DNA of 6,092 bases, taken from Defluviitaleaceae bacterium (GTDB taxonomy: Bacteria > Bacillota > Clostridia > Lachnospirales > WQUN01). The notes under the pieces were generated by a model. The model was not told the DNA's origin. It saw only the letters and a program-made list of their open reading frames with translations, and ran no database searches. The stretch lies in NCBI GenBank assembly GCA_009783395.1, contig WRHA01000288.1:1-6092 (forward strand). The letters are read 5' to 3'. Positions within the stretch are counted from its first letter, which is position 1; every line of letters starts with the position of its first letter. Position numbers and translations under genes: made by a program. This document shows positions 1-6,087 of the stretch, one piece after another.

Positions 1-147
1 TGCGAAAAAGACGTTCCGCCCGGCGCGGCGGTAAACGAGGCCGTTGAGCTTGCGAAAGAATACGGTGCGGACGAATCCCCCGCGTTTATAAACGGCGTGC
101 TTGGAAACGTTGCACGAGAACTCGCCCGAAAAGAGGGCGGCGAATGA
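1..147 (+). CDS. nusB: NusB, transcription antitermination factor (C-terminal 48 residues, 5' end outside window)
   Basis: Only the C-terminal 48 residues are present; the gene enters from the left edge in frame 1 and stops at TGA 145-147. The visible part reads as the last two helices of the NusB all-helical RNA-binding fold. It has the conserved segment [12 protein letters not shown], followed by [16 protein letters not shown], which matches the family ending (INEAVELAK...FINGVLD). NusB binds boxA RNA together with NusE (ribosomal protein S10) and promotes antitermination on rRNA operons; this is family knowledge. The stop overlaps the start of xseA through ATGA (144-147). nusB-xseA-xseB order is common in Firmicutes. 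The identification is firm despite the truncation; nothing can be said about the N-terminal half. Confidence 0.93.
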   Translation, partial: CEKDVPPGAAVNEAVELAKEYGADESPAFINGVLGNVARELARKEGGE

Positions 148-1310
148 AGACAGTCTTTTCCGTCACGCAGGTTAATAAATATGTAAAAAAAATGATGGAC
201 AACGACGCGCTTTTGGCGGGGCTGTTCATCGAAGGAGAAATATCGAATTTTAACGCGCACTCCTCCGGGCATTTTTACTTTACGCTGAAGGATGCAGGTG
301 CGGCTATTTCTGCCGTAATGTTCGCGTCGCACACGGAAAACATAAATTTTCTGCCGAAAAACGGCCTGAAAGTCGTTGTCTTCGGGCGAATATCCATGTA
401 CGAAAAAACAGGGCAGTATCAATTGTACGCCGAGTTTATGGAGCCGGCAGGCATCGGCGGCTTACAGCTTGCATTCGCACAGCTCAAGGAAAAGCTTGAG
501 GCTGAAGGTCTTTTCGACCACGAGCGCAAGCGCGAAATCCCGCGGTTTGCCAAAACAATCGCCGTAATAACAAGCCCAACAGGCGCGGCTGTTCAAGATA
601 TAATTCGAATAATCCGTGAGCGCAACCGCTGTGTAAAAATAATTGTCGCGCCGACGATTGTGCAGGGCGAACATGCCGCGCCGGACATCGTTCGCGCAAT
701 CGGCGAGGTCAACGAGCATGGCGAAGCCGACGTTATAATCCTCGGCAGAGGCGGGGGTAGCGTCGAGGATTTGTGGGCGTTTAACGAAGAGTCCGTTGCG
801 CGTGCAATCGCCGCTTCAAGAATCCCCGTGATTTCTGCCGTCGGTCACGAAACCGATTATACAATTGCAGATTTCACCGCCGATCTCCGCGCACCGACCC
901 CAACCGCCGCCGCACAAATCGCCGCTTTCGATCAAAACGCCGCATCAGCCCACCTCCGCGACCTGCAATCCGATCTTACGCACGAACTCACAAGAAAACT
1001 CCGCATAAATTTTGACGATACCCGGTTTTTATTGCAAAATCTTACCCGCGCAACAAATGAACGCCTCGCAAACGAGTGGAAAACCCTCTCGCATCGCGAG
1101 GCACTTTTGGAAAAAATCTCGCCCAACGCCGTGTTCAAACGCGGCTTCGCGCTTGTGCGGGGCAACGAAATCGACGCGCCAATCACAAGCGTAAAATCCC
1201 TCGCAAACGGACAAACTATAAAAATCACTTTCGCCGACGGCACGGTTTCTGCGAAAATTGAGAGGGGGGCGGAGCCATGCCACAAAAGCTCAAAGGAAGC
1301 GAACCCATGA
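144..1310 (+). CDS. xseA: Exodeoxyribonuclease VII large subunit
   Basis: This is the catalytic subunit of exonuclease VII, which degrades single-stranded DNA from both ends into oligonucleotides in the cytoplasm and works as a complex with XseB. Residues about 1-100 form the N-terminal OB-fold ([11 protein letters not shown], then EGEISNF and [10 protein letters not shown]). The catalytic domain follows: [20 protein letters not shown] near 105-124, SPTGAAVQD at 144-152, [14 protein letters not shown] at 201-214, and [13 protein letters not shown] at 231-243 followed by RAPTPTAAA. Candidate catalytic residues D152, R202, H235 and D238 match those known in E. coli. The C-terminal SP...RGFALVR element (326-339) is present. 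At 388 residues it is shorter than E. coli (456) or B. subtilis (448) XseA; the missing length lies in the coiled coil around 262-322. The start has a GAGG motif seven bases upstream (133-136) and an ATGA overlap with nusB. Confidence 0.97.
   Translation: MKTVFSVTQVNKYVKKMMDNDALLAGLFIEGEISNFNAHSSGHFYFTLKDAGAAISAVMFASHTENINFLPKNGLKVVVFGRISMYEKTGQYQLYAEFMEPAGIGGLQLAFAQLKEKLEAEGLFDHERKREIPRFAKTIAVITSPTGAAVQDIIRIIRERNRCVKIIVAPTIVQGEHAAPDIVRAIGEVNEHGEADVIILGRGGGSVEDLWAFNEESVARAIAASRIPVISAVGHETDYTIADFTADLRAPTPTAAAQIAAFDQNAASAHLRDLQSDLTHELTRKLRINFDDTRFLLQNLTRATNERLANEWKTLSHREALLEKISPNAVFKRGFALVRGNEIDAPITSVKSLANGQTIKITFADGTVSAKIERGAEPCHKSSKEANP
1293..1299 (+). promoter_or_regulatory. Ribosome binding site that favours the internal xseB start
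   Basis: AAGGAAG lies seven bases before ATG 1307 and inside the 3' end of xseA. Together with the ATGA overlap at 1307-1310 it favours this start over the in-frame ATG at 1277. The upstream ATG has its own purine-rich G run (1262-1274), with GGAG ending only two bases away, so it is not excluded. Confidence 0.55.
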
Positions 1311-1522
1311 CATTTGAAGAAAAATTGCATCGGCTTGAGGAAATAGCCGAGCGCGTCGAAGATGCACAAACTCCGCTTGAGGATGCGATAGCATTGTATA
1401 GGGACGGCGTGAAAATTGCCAAAGAATGCGGCGAAAGTTTGCGCGCATATGAAGATGAAATTTTGGTGCTGAAGAAAGAAGCGGACGAGCTTGTGCTTGT
1501 GCCGCATTTTGACGCGCCATGA
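1307..1522 (+). CDS. xseB: Exodeoxyribonuclease VII small subunit
   Basis: This small helical subunit binds XseA in exonuclease VII; several XseB copies normally attach to the coiled coil of each large subunit. From ATG 1307 the product has 71 residues and begins directly with the family signature: [19 protein letters not shown], then PLEDAIALYRDGVKIAKEC, then SLRAYEDEILVLKKE. This matches the XseB consensus FEE-L..LE.IV..LE...LE.SL..FE.G..L...C...L..AE..I. The glycine usually seen between the two helices (LE.G.L) is replaced by DAQT. Length is normal for the family (about 70-80). A start at 1277 would add ten residues and lengthen the overlap with xseA to 34 bases; I prefer 1307 for its Shine-Dalgarno and four-base overlap. 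The position directly after xseA confirms the call. Confidence 0.93.
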   Translation: MTFEEKLHRLEEIAERVEDAQTPLEDAIALYRDGVKIAKECGESLRAYEDEILVLKKEADELVLVPHFDAP

Positions 1523-1983
1523 CCGAAGGATTTTCGGACTTTTTGGCAAACCAACACCTGATAACAGGGATTGTCGGCTTGTTTTTGGCGCAAATTTTGA
1601 AAATCCCGTACGACTTGTGGCGAACGAAGAAGTTTTCGCTTACGATGCTTACAAGCACGGGCGGAATGCCCAGCTCGCACAGTGCGTTTGTTGTCGCGCT
1701 GATGCTTAGCATTGGGTTTTATGAGGGCTTTGGTACGCCGATTTTTGCCGTAGCGGCGGCACTTGCTATGGTTGTTATGCATGATGCGGCAGGGGTTCGT
1801 CGCGCCGCGGGGCTACACGCCGAGGCGATTAATTTTTTATTCGCCAAGCTTCAAAAACACGGCATAAATCCGAATTATGAATTGAAAGAAATGCTGGGGC
1901 ATCAACCGCTCGAGGTGCTTGGCGGCGCGATTTTGGGCATTATTATTGCGGTTGCGGCGTTGCATTTTTTTCCGGCTTATTAG
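1519..1983 (+). CDS. yuiD: Divergent PAP2-family integral membrane protein (DUF212, YuiD-like)
   Basis: The 154-residue product is a small polytopic membrane protein of the DUF212 family, typified by B. subtilis YuiD and described as divergent PAP2/acid phosphatase-like. Diagnostic motifs are GGMPSSHSA (48-56), HDAAGVRRAAGLHAEAIN (88-105) and LGHQPLEVLGGAILG (126-140). Hydrophobic segments near 13-29, 54-68, 74-88 and 132-150 suggest four membrane passes. PSSHSA resembles PAP2 motif 2 and the GH of LGHQPLEV resembles motif 3. A canonical motif 1 (K-x6-RP) is not seen, so phosphatase activity is unproven and the substrate unknown. A link to isoprenyl phosphates is only suggested by proximity to dxs. 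There is no clear ribosome binding site; the start overlaps the xseB stop through ATGA (1519-1522), so translation is probably coupled. The gene ends with TAG, and the frame then stays open to 2103. Confidence 0.9.
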   Translation: MTEGFSDFLANQHLITGIVGLFLAQILKIPYDLWRTKKFSLTMLTSTGGMPSSHSAFVVALMLSIGFYEGFGTPIFAVAAALAMVVMHDAAGVRRAAGLHAEAINFLFAKLQKHGINPNYELKEMLGHQPLEVLGGAILGIIIAVAALHFFPAY

Positions 1984-2087
1984 AGTTGTGAAGCCGTAAA
2001 ATTACTAATGGATAAGGGCTCAAGTGCGAAAAATCGAAGAAAGGAACGCGGGCGACGAATTTCATCAAGAATTTGTGTGTTCAGCGA
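1984..2087 (+). other. Intergenic gap before dxs, without a recognised gene or clear promoter
   Basis: This is the only internal break in an otherwise overlapping gene chain. It contains a good Shine-Dalgarno-like run, AGAAAGGAAC (2038-2047), but no ATG, GTG or TTG at the right distance in the dxs frame. Only weak promoter-like elements are visible (TTGTGA 1986-1991 and GGATAA 2010-2015, 18 bases apart). None of the three forward frames resembles IspA, which usually lies in this part of the operon. I see no hairpin-plus-T-run terminator. Confidence 0.5.
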
Positions 2088-3956
2088 ATGGCAAAAATTA
2101 TGAACAAGGCTTTAAGGCGACTGGGTGTGGATGGACTTGAACAACTCGCCGCCGAAATCCGCGAGTTTCTCATAACGAGCATATCCGATACCGGAGGGCA
2201 TTTGGCCTCAAATTTAGGCGTTGTTGAACTTACGCTCGCGCTTCATGCTGTTTTTACTACGCCTGCGGATAAAATCGTGTGGGATGTGGGGCATCAAGCA
2301 TATGTACATAAAATTTTAACGGGACGGAAGGGGCGGTTTTCAACCCTTCGTAAAATGGACGGGTTAAGCGGCTTTCCCAAGCCCTGCGAAAGCGAACACG
2401 ATGCGTTCGGCACGGGGCACAGCTCGACGGCGATTTCTGCCGCGCTCGGCCTCGCCCTTGCGCGGGATTTTAATGAGGAAAAAAGCAAAATTGTCGCTGT
2501 GGTGGGCGACGGCTCGATTACCGGCGGCCTCGCTTACGAGGGGCTTAATAATGCCGGGCGCGCAAATACGGACTTGCTCGTTGTTTTAAACGATAATGGC
2601 ATGTCGATCAGCAAAAACGTTGGTGCGGTTGCGCGGCATTTGAATTATTTGCGAACCGCTCCGAGCTATCTCGGCGCGAAAAAGGATTTCCATTCGAAGA
2701 TGGACAAGCTGTCTGTTTTCGGCGAGACAATTACACGCGGAATCGAATCGGCAAAGGGGCTTATTAAATACGCTGTTTTGCCCGGTGTGCTTTTTGAGGA
2801 AATGGGGTTTAAATATGTGGGCCCGATCGACGGGCATGATATTCCCGCGCTTATTCTCGCGCTTAAACGCGTAAGGCGTGTGAAGGGCCCGGTGCTTCTG
2901 CACGCTTTAACAACCAAGGGCAAGGGCTATAATATTGCGGAAAAATCGCCCTGGGGGTATCACGGCGTAGGGAAGTTTGATGTCGAAACAGGTGCGCCCG
3001 CACAAAGCTCTCAAAATCTTCAAGGCATTTCATATACGGAGGTTTTTTCTAAAACGCTGTGCCGCTGTGCCATGCGTGACGAAAGAATCGTCGCAATTAC
3101 GGCGGCCATGCCCGACGGAACGGGGCTTTACGCCTTTAAGGAGCGTTTTCCCAAGCGGTTTTTCGATGTTGGTATCGCGGAGGGACACGCGGTAACTTTT
3201 GCGGCAGGGCTTGCGCAGGGCGGAATGAAGCCCGTATTTGCAGTGTACTCATCGTTTTTGCAACGGGCATACGACCAGATTATCCACGACGTCGCGATTC
3301 AGGGCTTGCCGGTTGTTTTCGCGATTGACCACGCAGGGGCGGTTGGAGGCGACGGCGAAACGCATCAGGGCATTTATGATATTTCGTTCCTCGCACACAT
3401 TCCGGGCATGATTATTCTCGCGCCCGCAAACGGTGCGGAGCTAAAAAAAATGCTGGAATTTGCCCTTTCCCACAACGGCCCCGTAGCCATTCGCTACCCA
3501 AAGGATTACACAACCGACGAAAACCTCGACGCGCCGTGCGACATTTTGCGTGCGCAAACCTTGCATGTCGGCGAAAAAATCGCTATTGTATCCGTTGGGG
3601 TTATGTTGGATACGGCGCGGCAAGTTGTTTCTCTTTTGAAGGAAAAAACGAAGGAAAAAAATTTTTCTCCCGCGCTTTTTAATCTGCGCTGTGTAAAGCC
3701 GCTCGATGAAAATTTAATTTCGGAACTTGCAAAATACGATTTTATCTTTACAATCGAAGACGGAGCAAAAATAGGCGGGGTCGGAGAACTCATATGTAAC
3801 CGACTTCGAGATAATCGAAGCCGAGCGGCTGTGCCGTTTGCGTTTCCCGATGTGTTTCCCGAAACGGGAACACGAGCGGAGTTGTTTGCGCGTTATAATA
3901 TGAACGCGGAAAATATATTTAAAAAAATTACAGAGGTGGCTGAAAATGCAAAATGA
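2088..3956 (+). CDS. dxs: 1-deoxy-D-xylulose-5-phosphate synthase
   Basis: This thiamine diphosphate enzyme condenses pyruvate with glyceraldehyde 3-phosphate to DXP, the first step of the MEP isoprenoid route and a precursor for thiamine and pyridoxal. Numbering is from ATG 2088 (622 residues). The N-terminal domain has TGGHLASNLGVVE (H38), WDVGHQAYVHK (H69), GTGHSS (H111), and the ThDP/Mg motif GDG (140-142) with NDN (168-170). The pyrimidine-binding domain has the catalytic glutamate E365 in VGIAEGHAVTF, Y387, R393, D422 and H426 in GDGETHQG. The transketolase C-terminal domain follows from about 495. Three oddities stand out: AEGH instead of the common AEQH, DHAG (H415) where DRAG is usual, and RYPKD (K472) where RYPRG is usual. 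The start is uncertain. TTG 2073, ATG 2088 and ATG 2100 all lack a spaced ribosome binding site; I chose 2088 because MAKIMNKALRRL aligns with the family's LLDKI..P.DLK.L. Overall length is normal. Confidence 0.96.
   Translation: MAKIMNKALRRLGVDGLEQLAAEIREFLITSISDTGGHLASNLGVVELTLALHAVFTTPADKIVWDVGHQAYVHKILTGRKGRFSTLRKMDGLSGFPKPCESEHDAFGTGHSSTAISAALGLALARDFNEEKSKIVAVVGDGSITGGLAYEGLNNAGRANTDLLVVLNDNGMSISKNVGAVARHLNYLRTAPSYLGAKKDFHSKMDKLSVFGETITRGIESAKGLIKYAVLPGVLFEEMGFKYVGPIDGHDIPALILALKRVRRVKGPVLLHALTTKGKGYNIAEKSPWGYHGVGKFDVETGAPAQSSQNLQGISYTEVFSKTLCRCAMRDERIVAITAAMPDGTGLYAFKERFPKRFFDVGIAEGHAVTFAAGLAQGGMKPVFAVYSSFLQRAYDQIIHDVAIQGLPVVFAIDHAGAVGGDGETHQGIYDISFLAHIPGMIILAPANGAELKKMLEFALSHNGPVAIRYPKDYTTDENLDAPCDILRAQTLHVGEKIAIVSVGVMLDTARQVVSLLKEKTKEKNFSPALFNLRCVKPLDENLISELAKYDFIFTIEDGAKIGGVGELICNRLRDNRSRAAVPFAFPDVFPETGTRAELFARYNMNAENIFKKITEVAENAK
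3933..3939 (+). promoter_or_regulatory. Ribosome binding site for the SurA/PrsA-like gene
   Basis: GAGGTGG lies six bases before ATG 3946, inside the last codons of dxs. It is the strongest Shine-Dalgarno of the downstream half of the operon. It fixes the start at 3946 rather than at the out-of-frame ATG at 3953. Confidence 0.7.
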
Positions 3957-5112
3957 AAAAAATCGCAATCCGGAAAATGCGAAAAAAAGAAAACAAAAGA
4001 ATCTCGAAATTGAACGTTCGAAAAAACAGCGATCGCTTGTTGTAAAGAGTATTTTTGCCATAATCGCGCTGGCTGTTTTGGGTGCGTCGGGCCTTTGGAT
4101 TTGGAGCTGGCTCGACGGTCGCACAATAATGCACTTTCACGGCGAACGTGTGGCAGAAAGTGATTTTCATTTTGTAACGCTTATGAGCGAAATGGAAGGC
4201 GTACAGCCAAGCGAAGAATCGCACGCGTTCGCGCTTGAGTCGCTTGTGCAAACACTTATGCTTTTACAGCGCGGCGAAATGCACGGTCTTTCGGTGTCCG
4301 ATGAAGACATGACAATGCTTGAAGAGCAAGCCGCAGGGTTTCGCCAGCAAATGCAGTGGCATCCCACGCGCCTAAACTTCATTTCCGACAGACGCATCGC
4401 GGAAATTTGGTCGGCAGAGCCGATGTACGATTTGCTGATGGATGTTTACTTGCCGGATTTTGAGCTGTCGGCAGAAGAGCTGGCCGAGCTTGAAGAGGAC
4501 GTCGCCGAGCATCTCGAAGAGGTGCGAATATTCCTTGTTGACCGCGAAGTAAAATTTGCGGCGGCGCATAACACCGAGTGGCACGAGTTTGAAATGGCCG
4601 TTTCTGCCTATAACGAGGGCGATATGGATTTTGACGCGCTAATCCGCGAGATTAGCATATATTACGAAGGAGAAATCGAAGCCGTTGATTTCTGGGAGTT
4701 TTTTGACGAGCATGAACTCTGGCGCATGGACGAATGGGACGAATTGCTTGAGTACGACGAAGGCGAAACAAGCCATGTTTTTGCAGTGGATGAAATGCTT
4801 TTCATCATGCACGTTGTATCTGCCGAGCTGGACGAAGAAGCCGTTGCCGACGAGGAATATCATTTCCGCGAACATCGCGTTCGCTCAGAGCGCGTTGCAA
4901 TTTTTAATGAAATGATCGAAGAATGGACCGACGCGGCCTTCGATAATGTTGTAACAAACGATCGTGCCATGCGCCGCGCTCTTCGCCGCTCGATAAGCAA
5001 CACGCCCAACCTCGAAATCGGTACGCCGGCGGCGGAGCCAATGTTCGATATGGACATGGCGGATTTCATGGATTCGTTTGAGCTGGATTTAAGCGACCTT
5101 CTGATGGAATGA
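3946..5112 (+). CDS. Membrane-anchored SurA/PrsA-like (parvulin-type) protein, strongly acidic, probably non-catalytic
   Basis: I cannot assign this 388-residue protein to a named gene. Residues 1-30 are very basic (KKRKQK, RSKKQR) and should stay in the cytoplasm. One hydrophobic segment at about 31-56 is a signal anchor; no lipobox cysteine follows, so it is not a PrsA-type lipoprotein. Residues about 61-170 resemble the SurA/PrsA N-terminal helical domain (HGERVAESDF, ALESLVQTLMLLQRGEMHGLSVSDEDM). Residues about 190-292 follow the layout of a parvulin domain (VRIFLVDRE, GDMDFDALIREIS, DEGETSHVF, MLFIMHVVSAE), but the catalytic histidines and the GGDLG segment are not recognisable. Residues 315-338 (NEMIEEWTDAAFDNVVTN) resemble the returning C-terminal helix of SurA-like chaperones. 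In 171-310, 47 of 140 residues are Asp/Glu against 6 Lys/Arg. The likely place of action is outside the membrane, in folding or binding of exported protein; this is inference. It occupies the slot of tlyA. Confidence 0.68.
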   Translation: MQNEKNRNPENAKKRKQKNLEIERSKKQRSLVVKSIFAIIALAVLGASGLWIWSWLDGRTIMHFHGERVAESDFHFVTLMSEMEGVQPSEESHAFALESLVQTLMLLQRGEMHGLSVSDEDMTMLEEQAAGFRQQMQWHPTRLNFISDRRIAEIWSAEPMYDLLMDVYLPDFELSAEELAELEEDVAEHLEEVRIFLVDREVKFAAAHNTEWHEFEMAVSAYNEGDMDFDALIREISIYYEGEIEAVDFWEFFDEHELWRMDEWDELLEYDEGETSHVFAVDEMLFIMHVVSAELDEEAVADEEYHFREHRVRSERVAIFNEMIEEWTDAAFDNVVTNDRAMRRALRRSISNTPNLEIGTPAAEPMFDMDMADFMDSFELDLSDLLME

Positions 5113-5984
5113 TCGAGCGAATAAAAATTATTGCGAACGAAGATAAAGACCCCTGCTTTGCATACGTGAGAGACGTCGAAACCTTTTTGCGCGGCAGGGG
5201 TGTTTGCGTTGAAGCAATCCCGATGCACGCCAAGCGTGCATTGGACACCGTGGACATATTTGCGTATCCGCGAGACGTCTCGAAGTCGGAAAATACACAT
5301 GATTCCGAAGGCAAGCCGCTTTGCGGCATAGTTGTGCTTGGCGGCGACGGCACGATGCTTCGTGTCGCGCATTATGCCGCTGTTTGCAACATACCTATGC
5401 TGGGCATTAATTTGGGAAATTTAGGCTTTTTAACCGACGTCGACCGCGCCCACGGCATCGACGCAATTGAAAAAGTACTTACGGACAAATTCATAGAGGA
5501 AAAACGCCTGATGCTTGAGGCGGAGTTTGGCGCGGAAAAAATCGTCCCGCTTCAGCAGCGACTCGCCCTAAACGACGTTTGCATCGGCGTTTCCGGAAAA
5601 CTTGTCGAATATTCCGTTTATGTAAACGAGCAACGCCTGGCAACGATTCGCGCCGACGGCATTCTTGTTTCCACACCAACCGGCTCAACCGCGTATAACC
5701 TTGCCGCGGGCGGCCCGATTCTTATGCCGGGGGGCAAAATGTTTGTTATTACGCCGATTTGCCCGCACAGTTTAAGTGCGCGTCCATGGGTGGTTGATGC
5801 CTCCGACGCGGTTCGCGTTGTTGCCAAACAGGCATCGCAGGTTGTTATTGACGGCGATTTTCGCGGCGCAATCCCGGCCGGCGAAAGCGTATTTATAAAA
5901 GAATCCGGCTATCATGCAACAATTTTGCGAACAACAAGCGTTAATTTTTACAAAACGTTGGAGCGGAAGAAGAAGCTGGTGTAG
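5109..5984 (+). CDS. nadK: NAD kinase
   Basis: This cytoplasmic enzyme phosphorylates NAD to NADP, using ATP or polyphosphate. The 291-residue product has all family hallmarks in order: VVLGGDGTMLR (75-85, with the GGDGT loop and its aspartate D80), LGINLGNLGFLTD (98-110), ALNDVCI (153-159, where the family often has NE), then RADGILVSTPTGSTAYN (181-197), followed by AAGGPI, ICPHSLSARP (217-226), and IDGD (247-250) near the C terminus. Length is typical for bacterial NadK (about 270-300). The start overlaps the stop of the preceding gene through ATGA (5109-5112), and no spaced ribosome binding site is visible, so translation is probably coupled. nadK at the end of the nusB-xseAB-dxs block, usually followed by argR and recN, is a classic Firmicutes arrangement. 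The stop is TAG, with a second in-frame stop (TAA) two codons on. Confidence 0.97.
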   Translation: MIERIKIIANEDKDPCFAYVRDVETFLRGRGVCVEAIPMHAKRALDTVDIFAYPRDVSKSENTHDSEGKPLCGIVVLGGDGTMLRVAHYAAVCNIPMLGINLGNLGFLTDVDRAHGIDAIEKVLTDKFIEEKRLMLEAEFGAEKIVPLQQRLALNDVCIGVSGKLVEYSVYVNEQRLATIRADGILVSTPTGSTAYNLAAGGPILMPGGKMFVITPICPHSLSARPWVVDASDAVRVVAKQASQVVIDGDFRGAIPAGESVFIKESGYHATILRTTSVNFYKTLERKKKLV

Positions 5985-6035
5985 AAATAAAGGCTCTAAG
6001 GAACTGTCCGGAAATAACTTGACTGTTTGGGCGCA

Positions 6036-6067
6036 GGATTTTTGTCGCAATGCGAGGAGCAAAAACC
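6036..6067. repeat. Imperfect inverted repeat / stem-loop downstream of nadK
   Basis: TTTTTG (6039-6044) pairs with CAAAAA (6060-6065), and TCGC (6045-6048) pairs with GCGA (6052-6055) around an AAT loop. This gives a 10-pair stem with a four-base bulge GGAG (6056-6059). GG 6036-6037 can add pairs with CC 6066-6067 past an unpaired A. There is no coding sense here. It could be a dispersed intergenic repeat or RNA structure; a T-run terminator is not evident. Confidence 0.5.
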
Positions 6068-6070
6068 GCC

Positions 6071-6087
6071 GCGACCTAGAGGGTCGC
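6071..6087. repeat. Second stem-loop at the right edge
   Basis: GCGACC (6071-6076) pairs with GGTCGC (6082-6087) around the loop TAGAG. ACC 6065-6067 could pair further out with the terminal GGT 6090-6092, across a small internal loop. The window ends here, so I cannot see whether a T run (terminator) or the second half of a larger palindrome follows. Confidence 0.5.

Noticed and set aside
1277..1306. Upstream ATG for xseB
   Set aside because: It would add ten residues not typical of the family and a 34-base overlap; ATG 1307 has better spacing and the ATGA overlap. It remains possible.
932..1549. Long open frame on the - strand (205 codons) across xseA and xseB
   Set aside because: It is antisense to two confidently identified genes, its translation is Cys/Phe/Arg-rich and low in plausibility, and it has no family motif.
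1225..1782. Long open frame on the - strand (185 codons)
   Set aside because: It is a shadow of xseB and the DUF212 gene, with a basic, Ser-rich translation and no recognisable domain.
1986..2015. Promoter for dxs (TTGTGA, 18 bases, GGATAA)
   Set aside because: Both boxes are poor matches and the spacing is not ideal, so I do not call a promoter.
2008..2103. Possible small ORF (31 codons) starting ATG 2008, ending ATGA with dxs ATG 2100
   Set aside because: It has no Shine-Dalgarno and no recognisable product; it is reported only as part of the DUF212 frame observation.
2024..2140. Possible 38-codon ORF from GTG 2024 with AAGG upstream
   Set aside because: It overlaps the dxs N terminus in another frame, is very short and has no known relatives; chance is the simpler explanation.
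4860..5372. Open frame on the - strand (170 codons) over the 5' end of nadK
   Set aside because: It is antisense to nadK and the SurA/PrsA-like gene and shows no motif or promoter of its own.
6019..6024. TTGACT as a -35 box for a gene to the right
   Set aside because: There is no acceptable -10 box 16-18 bases downstream; the sequence there is part of the stem-loop.
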